Counted from the stretch's first letter, positions 28,020 to 36,389 are shown. The stretch: DNA of 64,000 nucleotides from Rhodocyclaceae bacterium (GCA_019455325.1 JACFMQ010000004.1:259247-323246), one strand, 5' to 3'. A program made the numbers and translations. Notes: generated by a model not told the origin, from the letters alone.

Positions 28020-28807
28020 GGTCTTTCCTCTCTCAGGTTCAGCAGTCGCAGCGCCAGGTCGTGCAGCGCGTCGGCCCAGTCGCCGGCGAGCGCCGGCGGC
28101 CGGCCGTGCAGGTCGGCGGCGCGCACCTCGTCCGCGTACGGCACGGCGACCAGCGGCGGCCAGGCGGCGAGCAGTTCGTTCATCAGTTCGAGTTCGCCGG
28201 CGTCGCGGTGGCCGCAGAGCACGGGCCAGGCGTGCGCGATGCCGAGGTCGTCGGCCAGCCGGCGGATGGCGTAGGCCGTCTCGACGCTGCGAAAGCCCGG
28301 CTCGATCACCGCCAGCACCGCGTCCACGTCGGCGACGGTGCCGCGGCTCATGTGTTCGAGGCCGGCCTCGCTGTCTACGATCACCACGTCGGCCGGGCCG
28401 CCGGCGGCGGCCGAGAGCAGCCGGCGCAGCACGGCGTTCTCGGCGCAGTAGCAGCCCTCGCCGCCGCTCTTGCCCCAGCCGAGGACGACCAGTTCGCAGC
28501 CCTCGGCCCAGCGCACGGTGCCTTCCGGCAGCAGGTAGCCGGTGTCCGGGTTGAGCAGGAAGAGGCCCGCCGGCAGCTCGCCGCCGCCGGCAGCGGCGCG
28601 GATCAGCGCGCGGCGCCGGGCGAGCGGCTCCGGCGCCCGCCCGTCGAGCGGCAGCGCCGAGGCCAGGTTGGCGTCCGGGTCGGCGTCGACGGCGAGCACG
28701 CGCAGCCCCTGCGCCGCGTAGATGCGGCACAGCGCGCCGGCGACGGTGGTCTTGCCGACGCCGCCCTTGCCGACGACGGCGATCTTCAGGTTCGCTCCGG
28801 CCTTCAT
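28016..28807 (-). CDS. cooC: CO dehydrogenase nickel-insertion ATPase
   Basis: A 263-residue MinD/ParA-like ATPase that helps insert nickel into the C-cluster. The deviant Walker A KGGVGKTT is at residues 13-20, DADPDAN at 41-47, and the nickel-binding CxC motif is in GEGCYCAENAVL. Its presence with the CxC intact suggests the partner CODH really contains nickel. It lies 4 nt after the ABC permease gene and overlaps cooS by 4 nt. Confidence 0.92.
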   Translation of the reverse strand: MKAGANLKIAVVGKGGVGKTTVAGALCRIYAAQGLRVLAVDADPDANLASALPLDGRAPEPLARRRALIRAAAGGGELPAGLFLLNPDTGYLLPEGTVRWAEGCELVVLGWGKSGGEGCYCAENAVLRRLLSAAAGGPADVVIVDSEAGLEHMSRGTVADVDAVLAVIEPGFRSVETAYAIRRLADDLGIAHAWPVLCGHRDAGELELMNELLAAWPPLVAVPYADEVRAADLHGRPPALAGDWADALHDLALRLLNLREERP

Positions 28808-28811
28808 CGCG

Positions 28812-29567
28812 CTACGCCTGGTGCAGCCATCGGTCGTGCAGGCGGCGCGCGCCGTAGTCGATCAGGAAGCCGAGGAAGCCGATGAGCAGGATGGCGGCCA
28901 TCAGCTCGGCGTAGGCCAGCCGGTCGCGCGTGTCGAGGATGAAGTAGCCGAGCCCGGCGGAAACGCCGAGCATCTCGGCCGGCACCAGGATGATCCAGAT
29001 GATGCCGATGGCCAGCCGCGCGCCGGTCAGGATGTGCGCGGTGATGCCGGGGACGATGACGCGCAGCACGGTCTCGCGGCGCGTCGCCGACAGGCTTCTG
29101 GCCAGCGTCAGCCAGTTGCGGTCGAGCTGGGCGACGCCGGCGGCGGTGTTGAGCAGGATCGGCCACAGCGCGGCGAAGGCGAGCAGGAAGAACACCGGCG
29201 CGTCGCCGACGCCCAAGGCCATCACGGCGAGCGGCATCCACGAGAGCGGCGAGACCATGCGCAGGAACTGGAAGAGCGTGCCGGTGGCGCTGGCGAAACG
29301 GCGCGAGACGCCGGTCAGGATGCCGAGCGGCACGCCGACCGCCAGCGCCGCGGCGAGGCCGACGGCGACGCGCTTCAGGCTGACGCCGATGTGCGTCCAG
29401 ATGTAGCTGTCGCCGAACAGCGGCTCGAAGGCGCGCAGCGCGGCGAGCGGCGAGAAGGCCGCGGCGATCGGCGAGACGCCGGCCAGCCAGGCGGTGCCGG
29501 CGGCCCACAGCAGGGCCGCCGCCGCCAGCCCGGAGAGCGGCAGCAGCAGTGAACGCAGACGATCCAT
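28812..29567 (-). CDS. NitT/TauT-type ABC transporter permease
   Basis: A 251-residue inner-membrane permease of the nitrate/sulfonate/taurine family with about six helices and the EAA loop region NWLTLARSLSATRRETVLRV. It should form the channel for the neighbouring binding protein and ATPase. The tight gap to cooC (4 nt) places importer and CODH genes on one transcript. Substrate unknown. Confidence 0.88.
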   Translation of the reverse strand: MDRLRSLLLPLSGLAAAALLWAAGTAWLAGVSPIAAAFSPLAALRAFEPLFGDSYIWTHIGVSLKRVAVGLAAALAVGVPLGILTGVSRRFASATGTLFQFLRMVSPLSWMPLAVMALGVGDAPVFFLLAFAALWPILLNTAAGVAQLDRNWLTLARSLSATRRETVLRVIVPGITAHILTGARLAIGIIWIILVPAEMLGVSAGLGYFILDTRDRLAYAELMAAILLIGFLGFLIDYGARRLHDRWLHQA

Positions 29568-29574
29568 GCGGGCC

Positions 29575-30816
29575 TCAGACGACGATCGTTTCCTTGCGCC
29601 GGAAGTCGGCCGGCAGGCCGAAGACGGCGCCGCCGCCGACCGCGTCGATGGCCTTGCGCACGAAGCGGTCGTCGACCAGGTCGCCGGCGACGAAGCGCGG
29701 GTCGAGCTTTTCCAGGAACTTCGCGTCGCCCTCGACGCGCGTCTCGCGCAGCGCGCGCACCAGCGCCTCGGTGTAGGACGGGAACGGGTACGGCTGGAAG
29801 TCGATGCGCCGCTGATGCCAGCCTTTGTTCTTGACGACGCCGGCGTTCTCGTAGGCGACGTAGTCGGTCGCCGCCAGCACCTTGGCCAGCACCGGCACCG
29901 AGTGCGGCGTGTAGCGCCCGGCGCCGGCCGACGACAGCAGCTTGGCGGTGTCGAGCTGGTTGCCGCGCACCCACAGTTGCGCCTTGACGATGGCGTTGGT
30001 GACGCGCTGCGCCCACTCCGGCCGCTCGACGATGTCGCGCTCGGCGAGGAAGGTGACGCAGCAGGCGTGGTCCTTCCAGACGTCGCCGGAGAAGCGCAGG
30101 ATCTTGCCGATACCGGCGTTCTCCGCCGCCGCGTTGAACGGGTCGGCGACGATGAAGCCGGCGATCGAGCCGCTGGCGAGCGCCGACACCATTTCCGCCG
30201 GCGGCAGCACGACGAGGTTCACCTCGCGCGCGCCGATGCTGCTGTCGCGCGGGCGCGTCACCGGCGTCAGGCCGCCGGCGCGCAGCACCTGCTGCAACAG
30301 GATGTTGTGGATCGAATACCAGAACGGCACGGCGACGATGCGGCCGCCGAGGTCGGCGACGTTGTTCACCGACGGCGCCACGGTCAGCGCCGAGCCGTTC
30401 ACGTGGTTCCAGGCCACCACCTTGGCCGGGAAGCGCGTGCCGTAGCGCACCCACAGCGTGGACGGCGACAGCAGGTGGATGACGTTCACCTGGCCGGCGA
30501 CGAAGGCCTCGACGATCTGCGCCCACGAGCGGAACAGACGCGGCGCCTCGGTGCGCAGCCCCTCGGCCTCGAACAGTTTGCGCGCGTGCGCGACGAGCAG
30601 CGGCGTGGCATCGGTGATCGGCAGGTAGCCGATCTTCACCGGCACGTCGTCGCCGCGCTGCGTCTGCGCCAGCGCGTCGCCGGCCGCGAGCAGCGGCGAG
30701 GCGACGCCGGCGGCGGTGAGCGCCGAGAGGCGCAGGAAGTCGCGGCGGGACAATCCGCAGCCACAGTCCGGGCTGGCGCAGACGTGGGGTTTGGCGGACG
30801 GGGGCTTGTAGTTCAT
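29575..30816 (-). CDS. NitT/TauT-type substrate-binding protein with a Tat signal
   Basis: A 413-residue periplasmic binding protein of the NMT1/SsuA/TauA type. The N-terminus carries a cysteine cluster (CASPDCGCG) before a Tat motif (LSRRDFLRLSAL). The mature protein starts near VKIGYLPITDATPLLVAHA. A CC pair occurs in WKDHACCVTFLAE, the position of HPCC in the other NitT-type protein of this window (41320). Tat export implies folding or cofactor loading in the cytoplasm. The ligand could be a sulfonate, another organosulfur anion or bicarbonate-like acid; the sulfur-type box upstream favours a sulfur source. Confidence 0.87.
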   Translation of the reverse strand: MNYKPPSAKPHVCASPDCGCGLSRRDFLRLSALTAAGVASPLLAAGDALAQTQRGDDVPVKIGYLPITDATPLLVAHARKLFEAEGLRTEAPRLFRSWAQIVEAFVAGQVNVIHLLSPSTLWVRYGTRFPAKVVAWNHVNGSALTVAPSVNNVADLGGRIVAVPFWYSIHNILLQQVLRAGGLTPVTRPRDSSIGAREVNLVVLPPAEMVSALASGSIAGFIVADPFNAAAENAGIGKILRFSGDVWKDHACCVTFLAERDIVERPEWAQRVTNAIVKAQLWVRGNQLDTAKLLSSAGAGRYTPHSVPVLAKVLAATDYVAYENAGVVKNKGWHQRRIDFQPYPFPSYTEALVRALRETRVEGDAKFLEKLDPRFVAGDLVDDRFVRKAIDAVGGGAVFGLPADFRRKETIVV

Positions 30817-30826
30817 GGTCTTCCTT

Positions 30827-31642
30827 TCAGCGGAGCGAGGAGCGCCGGAGCGCTTCGAGAATTTCCAGGCGCAGGCGGGCGACGGCCTCGGGCGCGGCCG
30901 AACGCGGACGTTCGATGTCCACCGTCCATTCGGCGAGGATGCCGCCCGGCCGGCCGCCCATCAGCAGGATGCGGTCGGCGACGAGGATGGCCTCGTCGAT
31001 GTCATGGGTGACGAGCAGCACGGCCGCGTGCCAGCGGTGCACCAGCTCGACGAGCAGCGACTGCATCTCGGCGCGGGTGATGGCGTCGAGCGCCGAGAAC
31101 GGCTCGTCGGCGAAGAGCAGCTCGGGTTCCCGCGCCAGCGCGCGCGCCAGCGCCACGCGCTGCGCCATGCCGCCCGAAAGCTCGGCGGGCCACGCCTTCT
31201 CGCGGCCGGCGAGGCCGACCGCGGCGAGCGCCGAGGCGACGCGCGCGCGCCGCACCGCCTCGGCGATGCGCGGCTGGTGCGTGAAATCGAGGCCGAAGGC
31301 GGCGTTGCGCTCGACGGTCAGCCAGGGCAGCAGGCTGGCCTGCTGGAAGACGAGCGCGCTGCGCGGATGCGGGCTGGTGAGCGGCTGCCCGAGGAAGCGC
31401 ACCGCGCCGGCATCGGCCGATTCGAGACCGGCGAGCACGCGCAGCAGCGTGGACTTGCCGCAGCCGCTGGCGCCGAGCAGGCAGACGATCTCGCGGCGCT
31501 CGACCTTCAGCGACACGTCGCGGAACACCGCGTCGCCGACGCCGTAGCCGAAGCCGAGGCCGGCGCCTTCGAGCACCGCGTCCGGCGCGGCGGCCGGAGG
31601 CGCCGACGCCGCCAGGCCGGCGGCCGGCGTCGGCGCGTTCAT
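30827..31642 (-). CDS. NitT/TauT-type ABC transporter ATP-binding protein
   Basis: A 271-residue ATPase with Walker A GASGCGKST, signature LSGGMAQRVALARAL, Walker B LLFADEPFSALD and H-loop VTHDIDEA. An alanine/proline-rich N-terminal 25 residues precedes the domain. It is the first gene of the five-gene ABC-cooC-cooS operon, with gaps of 10, 7 and 4 nt followed by a 4-nt overlap. Confidence 0.9.
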   Translation of the reverse strand: MNAPTPAAGLAASAPPAAAPDAVLEGAGLGFGYGVGDAVFRDVSLKVERREIVCLLGASGCGKSTLLRVLAGLESADAGAVRFLGQPLTSPHPRSALVFQQASLLPWLTVERNAAFGLDFTHQPRIAEAVRRARVASALAAVGLAGREKAWPAELSGGMAQRVALARALAREPELLFADEPFSALDAITRAEMQSLLVELVHRWHAAVLLVTHDIDEAILVADRILLMGGRPGGILAEWTVDIERPRSAAPEAVARLRLEILEALRRSSLR

Positions 31643-31970
31643 GCGGCGAATGCCGGCGGCGCGGCGGCGATGACGGAGTCGGGGCGGCGAAACATGGGGA
31701 TGCGCGTCTCGGAGTCGGTTACGGGGTTACAGGCTGGCAAGCCTAGTCGCCGCCCCGCGCCGGACGAACGATCTTTTCCCTATATCCATATCAGGCCCTG
31801 AGCCATCTACGGCAGCTCAAAAGGCCGACGTCATATACAAATACGCCGACGCCGGCATCCCATATAAGAACGACTTCGTTGCCGCCGCCGGGCCGCCGAC
31901 CATAATCGGATCGCGCGCGCCGCCCGTGCGCCGCGCTTTCCCCACCCGACCCACACCCAGGAGAACCCTC
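31643..31970. other. Divergent promoter gap (328 nt)
   Basis: This gap between the ABC-CODH operon and the phasin gene contains no credible gene. It holds the sulfur-type box at 31766-31791, and nearer the phasin gene a shorter sequence with the same ends (ATAAGAACG...TTCGTT, about 31863-31880) that may be a degenerate site. Confidence 0.6.
31766..31791 (-). promoter_or_regulatory. 26-nt sulfur-type box upstream of the ABC-CODH operon
   Basis: Read on the minus strand it begins ATATGGATAT and ends AAGATCGTTC, 26 nt, 123 nt before the ATPase gene. It is the most divergent of the eight sites at its left end but keeps the terminal TCGTTC and the spacing. Confidence 0.65.
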
Positions 31971-32534
31971 ATGTCGCTCACCCTCGACCATTTCGTTTCC
32001 GCCCAGCAATCCGCCGCCGACGCCGCGCACGCCTTCGGCCGCATCGCCTTCGACGGCGCCGAGCGCCTGCTCGCGCTTCAGCTCTCGGCCGCCCGCACGC
32101 TGCTCGAAGAACGCCACGGCGCCGCGCAGGCGCTGCTCGGCGCCCGCCAGCCGCAGGAGATCGCCGCGCTCGGCCGCGACGCGCTGCGGCCGGAAGGCGA
32201 ACGCCTCGTCGGCTACGCGCGCGCCGTCTACGACATCCTCGCCCGCACGCAGGAAGAATGGCTGCAGCAGGTCGAACGCCAGCAGGCCGGCTGGCACCAG
32301 TCGGTCGGGCAACTGCTCGACGCCTACGCACGCACGGCGCCGGGCGGCGCCGACGTTGCCGTGGCCGCGCTGCGCACGGCGGTGAACGCCGCCAACTCGA
32401 CCTTCGGCAGCGTGCACAAGGCGGCCCGCCAGGTCGCCAACATCGCCGAGGCCGGCGTCGTCGCCGCCGCCGACGCCTCGGTGCGCGCCGTCGCTCCGCC
32501 AGCGCCGCCGGCCGGCCGCCGCAAGGCCGCGTGA
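31971..32534 (+). CDS. phaP: Phasin family protein
   Basis: A 187-residue helical protein of the phasin family that coats polyhydroxyalkanoate granules. The segment FVSAQQSAADAAHAFGRIAFDGAERLL at the start and the amphipathic, alanine-rich helices throughout are typical, as is the alanine/proline tail. The ATG at 31971 has AGGAGA 7 nt upstream. It is a single gene; no PHA synthase lies in the window. Confidence 0.88.
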   Translation: MSLTLDHFVSAQQSAADAAHAFGRIAFDGAERLLALQLSAARTLLEERHGAAQALLGARQPQEIAALGRDALRPEGERLVGYARAVYDILARTQEEWLQQVERQQAGWHQSVGQLLDAYARTAPGGADVAVAALRTAVNAANSTFGSVHKAARQVANIAEAGVVAAADASVRAVAPPAPPAGRRKAA

Positions 32535-32576
32535 CCCCCGCCGGGCGCCGGCCGCGCCGCCGGCGCCCGCCCGCAT

Positions 32577-32602
32577 ATAAGCAAATGCGGATTCAATCGT
32601 TC
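32577..32602 (+). promoter_or_regulatory. 26-nt sulfur-type box upstream of the EAL pair
   Basis: Begins ATAAGCAAAT and ends TTCAATCGTTC, 26 nt, 108 nt before the first EAL gene. The first ten bases and last nine match the sbp site exactly. Confidence 0.72.
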
Positions 32603-32710
32603 CCCCGGCGCGCCGCCCGGCCTACAGTCGCCGTCGTGCGCGACTCGCCGCGCGGCGGATGCGCCGGCGCCCCGAACGCACCCCGACCGCCGAACGAAAG
32701 ACCGACGACC

Positions 32711-33568
32711 ATGCCGCTGACCGAACTCGCCCGCCTGCTCAACGCCCACGCCGACAACCCCTACGCCGGCGAGCGCTTCGCCAACCCCTTCGTCGCCACC
32801 GGGCGCGGCGTCGACGTGGTCTTCGCCGACCTGCGGCTGCGCTCCCATTTCCTGTCCATCGTCGACACCGCCGACGGCCGGCAGCACGGCCACGCCGCCG
32901 CGCTCTCCGTCGCCGGACTCACTTGCGGGCGCACGCTCGACCCGGCCTCGGTCTTCGTCTTCCCGGCCAACGACAGCGAATTCGTCTACCTCGACCGCCT
33001 CGTGCGCACGCTGCACGCGCTCAACTACCTGACCCAGCGCGTGCGCGGCAACCTGCTGCTCAAGGTGCACCAGCGCCACGTGCTCAGCGTGCCGGCCGAC
33101 CACGGGCTGGCCTTCGAGGAACTGCTGCGCGGTTGCGGGCTGCTGCCCGAGCAGGTGACGCTGGAGATCGACGGCGAGGGCATCGACGACGTCGAGCACC
33201 TGAAGCGCGCCGTCGCCAACTACAAGGCGCGCGGCTACGGCATCGCCATCGCCCGCTTCGGCCACGCCAGCATCGACTTCGCGCTGCTCGAAGCCCTCGC
33301 CCCGGACATCGTCAAGCTGGCGCCGGCGCTGCTCGGCTCGTCGCGGCCGCTGCCGCGCCTGATCGCGCGGCTGCACGACCTCGGCGCGCGCGTGATGATC
33401 GAGGGCATCGACACGCGCGCGCTGCGGCGCGGCGCCGCGGAAAACGGCATCGACCTGCTGCAGTCGGTCGGCGCGCCGTACCGCGTCGGCGAACCGGCGC
33501 CGCTGCCGCTGGCCGGCGACGACGCCGCCAACGCGCCGGCGCACGCGCTGCGCGCCGCCAGCGGATAA
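32711..33568 (+). CDS. Degenerate EAL-domain protein (predicted inactive)
   Basis: A 285-residue paralogue of the next protein. The EAL fold is recognisable from DRLVRTLHALNYLTQ, but the catalytic positions are changed: EAL becomes AAL (GHAAAL), the metal-site asparagine becomes lysine (LLLKVHQRHV), DDFG becomes ARFG, KID becomes KLA and EGIET becomes EGIDT. It should neither bind metal nor cleave cyclic di-GMP; a sensor or partner role is likely. It lies 48 nt before the intact copy, under a sulfur-type box. Confidence 0.85.
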   Translation: MPLTELARLLNAHADNPYAGERFANPFVATGRGVDVVFADLRLRSHFLSIVDTADGRQHGHAAALSVAGLTCGRTLDPASVFVFPANDSEFVYLDRLVRTLHALNYLTQRVRGNLLLKVHQRHVLSVPADHGLAFEELLRGCGLLPEQVTLEIDGEGIDDVEHLKRAVANYKARGYGIAIARFGHASIDFALLEALAPDIVKLAPALLGSSRPLPRLIARLHDLGARVMIEGIDTRALRRGAAENGIDLLQSVGAPYRVGEPAPLPLAGDDAANAPAHALRAASG

Positions 33569-33616
33569 GCCCACGCCCGCCCGAGGAACGGACAAGAACA
33601 GGGAGAAAAAAACACC

Positions 33617-34498
33617 ATGCCCATCGACGACCTGCTCGCCTACTTCGCCGACGGCGGCGAACGGCCCCGGCACCACCTGCTGTTCGACGACAGCGGCGTC
33701 TTCGGCCGCTACCGCGACCTGTGCCTGCACAGCGCCTTCCAGGCGCTGCACGCCGCCGACACGCTGCGCCCGGCCGCGCACGAGGCGCTGCTGCGCGCGC
33801 GCGACGAGCACAACCGCGCGATCTCGCCGGCAGAAGCCTTCGCCCGGCCCGGCACGCCGGACGAGGTGGTCTACTTCGACCGCCTGTGCCGCACGCTGCA
33901 CGCGCTCAACTTCGTGAACCTGGGCGGCGGCGACGGCACGCTCTACCTCAACGTCTCCGGCCGCCACCTGCTGAGCATCGGCGAGGGCGGGCACGGCCGC
34001 ACCTTCGAGGCGCTGCTCGCGCACTGCGGGCTGACGCCGGGGCAGATCGTGCTCGAAATCCTCGAATCCGGCGTAGACGACCTGAAGCACCTGCAGAGCG
34101 CCATCGCCGCCTACCGGCAGCGCGGCTACCGCGTGGCCATCGACGACTTCGGCTGCCAGAACTCCAACTTCGACCGCCTGTGGCGGCTCGAACCCGACAT
34201 CGTGAAGATCGACCGCTCGCTGATCGTGCAGGCCACCGACGATGCGCGCGCGCGCAAGATCCTCCCCAAGCTGGTCGACATCATCCACGACCTGGGCGCG
34301 CGCGCCGTCTGCGAGGGCATCGAGACGCGCCTGCAGCACGACCTCGCGGTCGGCGCCGGCGCCGACCTGGTGCAGGGCTTCCACTATTCGCGCCCCGCGT
34401 CGTCGCTGCAGCCGGACATCGCCGAGCACGCCGCCTGGCGCCGGCCGGCGGCCGAGCGGAGCGGCCACGACCTCGACGGCGCGGCGCTGGCCGCCTGA
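33617..34498 (+). CDS. EAL-domain cyclic di-GMP phosphodiesterase
   Basis: A 293-residue cytoplasmic protein with one EAL domain. The signature EAL is at residues 56-58 (AAHEALLRAR), followed by LYLNVSGRHLL, EILESGVDDL, AIDDFGCQN, VKIDRSL, EGIET and QGFHYSRP; all main metal and base residues appear present. It should degrade cyclic di-GMP to pGpG. Its upstream neighbour is a degenerate version of the same protein, and a HAD protein gene follows 16 nt later in the same direction. Confidence 0.9.
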   Translation: MPIDDLLAYFADGGERPRHHLLFDDSGVFGRYRDLCLHSAFQALHAADTLRPAAHEALLRARDEHNRAISPAEAFARPGTPDEVVYFDRLCRTLHALNFVNLGGGDGTLYLNVSGRHLLSIGEGGHGRTFEALLAHCGLTPGQIVLEILESGVDDLKHLQSAIAAYRQRGYRVAIDDFGCQNSNFDRLWRLEPDIVKIDRSLIVQATDDARARKILPKLVDIIHDLGARAVCEGIETRLQHDLAVGAGADLVQGFHYSRPASSLQPDIAEHAAWRRPAAERSGHDLDGAALAA

Positions 34499-34514
34499 CG
34501 CGCCGGGTATCCGC

Positions 34515-34985
34515 ATGATCGAAATCCACGTTCCCGGCCGGCGCCGGCTCGCGCTCGCCGAACTCGTTACCGACTACAACGGCACGCTCGCCGTCGACGG
34601 CATCCTGCGCCCCGGCGTGCCGCCGCTCTTGCGCCAGCTCGCCGGGCGGCTGCGGCTGCACGTGCTCACCGCCGACACCTTCGGCGTCGCCCGCGAACAG
34701 CTCGCCGGCCTGCCGGTGGCGCTCACCGTGCTGCCGCCTGCGAGGCAGGACCAGGCCAAGCGGCAATACGTCGAAAGCCTGGGCGCGGCCGGCGTCGCCG
34801 CCATCGGCAACGGCCGCAACGACGCGCTGATGCTCGAAGCCGCCGGCCTCGGCATCGCCGTGGTCCAGGAAGAAGGCGCCGCGCTGAACGCGCTGGCGAG
34901 CGCCGAACTGGTCTGCCGCAGCGTCGAGGACGCGCTCGGCCTGCTGCTCAACCCGCAGCGCCTGATCGCCACGCTGCGCGCCTGA
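34515..34985 (+). CDS. HAD-superfamily phosphatase-like protein
   Basis: A 156-residue soluble protein resembling the P-domain of P-type ATPases. The nucleophile motif is DYNGTLAVDG (a variant of DxxGT), then HVLTADTFG (the threonine motif) and GNGRNDALMLEAAGLGIAV (the acidic motif). There are no membrane segments. Substrate unknown. It is probably cotranscribed with the EAL pair. Confidence 0.85.
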   Translation: MIEIHVPGRRRLALAELVTDYNGTLAVDGILRPGVPPLLRQLAGRLRLHVLTADTFGVAREQLAGLPVALTVLPPARQDQAKRQYVESLGAAGVAAIGNGRNDALMLEAAGLGIAVVQEEGAALNALASAELVCRSVEDALGLLLNPQRLIATLRA

Positions 34986-34994
34986 GCGGCCCGG

Positions 34995-35282
34995 TCAACA
35001 AGCCGCCGCCAGCGAGGCCAGCGCCTCGCCGAGCTGGCCGACGCTGCGCCGGCTGAACACCACCGGCACGTTCATATCGTCCGCCTCGCGCCGCGCCTTC
35101 TTCGCCAGCCCGTGATTCACCTGATCGACGAGCACCACCACCAGCTTGGTGTCCGCCGGGATGCGGCGATGGCACTCGCTCTGCTTGCGCCCGTTCCAGT
35201 ACCGCACCGGGAAATACCCGCGCGCGGCCAGCCAATCCTTGTACGCGGCGACCCGGTCGCCGCCGACGATGAGCGCGGACAT
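34995..35282 (-). CDS. DUF2325 domain-containing protein
   Basis: A 95-residue protein consisting of one DUF2325 domain, a Rossmann-like unit without a known activity: MSALIVGGDRVAAYKDWLAA at the start and VVVLVDQVNHGLAKKARREA in the middle. It converges on the HAD gene with a 9-nt gap. The 233-nt region on its other side (35283-35515) holds its promoter and that of the toxin-antitoxin pair, and no gene. Confidence 0.85.
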   Translation of the reverse strand: MSALIVGGDRVAAYKDWLAARGYFPVRYWNGRKQSECHRRIPADTKLVVVLVDQVNHGLAKKARREADDMNVPVVFSRRSVGQLGEALASLAAAC

Positions 35283-35468
35283 GAAGCGTGCTCCCTGCGA
35301 ATGCGGATGGGAGGAGCGTAGGGGGCGGGCTGCGGCGGGGGAACGAATTTGTGGGGAGAAGCTAATGGCGCGGGGGGATATATGTATTGGTGGGTTGGGG
35401 CCGGTTGCGGGTTTCGGTGGCCGAAGCGGCAAGGCGGGCCATCGGTTTGCACGCTTCGAGCGGGAGCG

Positions 35469-35497
35469 TATGATGTACAAAATAATGCACGTTTTGT
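35469..35497 (+). promoter_or_regulatory. Promoter and operator of the toxin-antitoxin pair
   Basis: A TATGAT -10-like hexamer (35469-35474) is followed by the inverted repeat ACAAAA-N9-TTTTGT (35477-35497), which fits an operator for autorepression by the antitoxin. A GGAG ribosome site (35506-35509) lies 6 nt before the antitoxin ATG. Confidence 0.55.
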
Positions 35498-35515
35498 GCG
35501 TCTACGGAGACTGCC

Positions 35516-35806
35516 ATGGGAATTTCCGCCAGCGACGTGATCTCGCTCTCGACCGCCCGCGCCAACTTCTCGGAGCTGGCCGAAGAGGTCAAGGCCGGCG
35601 CCGAGAAGATCATCACCAAGAACGGCGAAAGCTACATCGCCCTGATCGACGCGCAGCGACTGGACTACTACCACCGGCTGGAGCGCGAACGCATCCACCT
35701 GCTGCTGATCGACGAGGCCGGCAAGGGACTTGATGACGTGGCGGCCGGTCGGGTCAAGGATGCCCGCAGCACCCTCTCTGCGCTCAAGCGTCGCCGCGGC
35801 GCCTGA
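35516..35806 (+). CDS. Type II antitoxin, Phd/YefM family
   Basis: A 96-residue antitoxin. The N-terminal DNA-binding half (VISLSTARANFSELAEEVKA and KIITKNGESYIALID) is typical of Phd/YefM proteins; the C-terminal half would wrap the toxin. It is encoded 17 nt before the toxin gene in the usual antitoxin-first order. Base composition here begins to fall relative to the flanking core genes. Confidence 0.85.
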   Translation: MGISASDVISLSTARANFSELAEEVKAGAEKIITKNGESYIALIDAQRLDYYHRLERERIHLLLIDEAGKGLDDVAAGRVKDARSTLSALKRRRGA

Positions 35807-35823
35807 CGGTCCGGGTGCGGCGC

Positions 35824-36213
35824 ATGGTGGAGAAGCTAGTCGTCAAACTCACCGCTAACTTCGAGCGCAATCTTGAAGAGATCGAGCGCTTTCTGATCGA
35901 AGCCGAGGCGCCGCAGGCATTCGACGGTCTGCTCGATAAGCTACTGGAAACGGTGATTCCGAATCTGGAACAGTTTCCCGAAATGGGCCGTTCGTTCCTC
36001 GGGCAACGCGTTCGGTCGGTGGAGACAATGAATGCCGTTGCTGCCCTGAAGGAGAAACTGACGGCATTGACGCCGGAAACCGAGGCCATCAGGGAATACG
36101 TGCTCAAGCACTATCTGATGCTTTATGCGGTGGTTGGCGGAACGATCTACCTGCTGGCCATCCGACATCAGCGACAGTTGTCCTTCGATTTCGAGGGGCA
36201 CTGGGAACATTGA
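35824..36213 (+). CDS. Type II toxin, RelE/ParE family
   Basis: A 129-residue toxin-like protein of the RelE/ParE superfamily: VVKLTANFERNLEEIERFL at the start, PEMGRSFLGQRV in the middle and the C-terminal YLLAIRHQRQLSFDFEGHW. A GTG at 35815 would add three residues. Depending on the subfamily it would cleave mRNA at the ribosome or poison gyrase. It lies just left of the integron remnant. Confidence 0.82.
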   Translation: MVEKLVVKLTANFERNLEEIERFLIEAEAPQAFDGLLDKLLETVIPNLEQFPEMGRSFLGQRVRSVETMNAVAALKEKLTALTPETEAIREYVLKHYLMLYAVVGGTIYLLAIRHQRQLSFDFEGHWEH

Positions 36214-36389
36214 TGACGGCAGCTTTGTCGCCGCAGCCGCGGGAGCCTTTCGTACAAGGGCCGCCGTAAGCGTTCAACATCTCGCTTTGTGTGACCAGCC
36301 TGGCAACATACGCCGCGCTCGCGGCTTCGCTCGTCCCATCGCCGCTCTCCACGCAAGCACAGGAGTCCGGCACACCGTTCCCTGCTTCC
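36214..36389. other. Unassigned AT-richer spacer
   Basis: Between the toxin stop and the integrase relic I see no coding region or known element. A minus-strand open frame crosses it, but its product past the integrase-like part matches nothing I recognise. Confidence 0.5.

Noticed and set aside
32534-32710. Phasin and EAL genes as one operon
   Set aside because: The 176-nt gap holds a separate sulfur-type box at 32577-32602 oriented to the EAL gene, so a new promoter is more likely.
34995-35282. A longer version of the DUF2325 gene starting near 35480
   Set aside because: The added N-terminus is low-complexity and crosses the intergenic promoter region; the family normally begins at MSALIVGGD.
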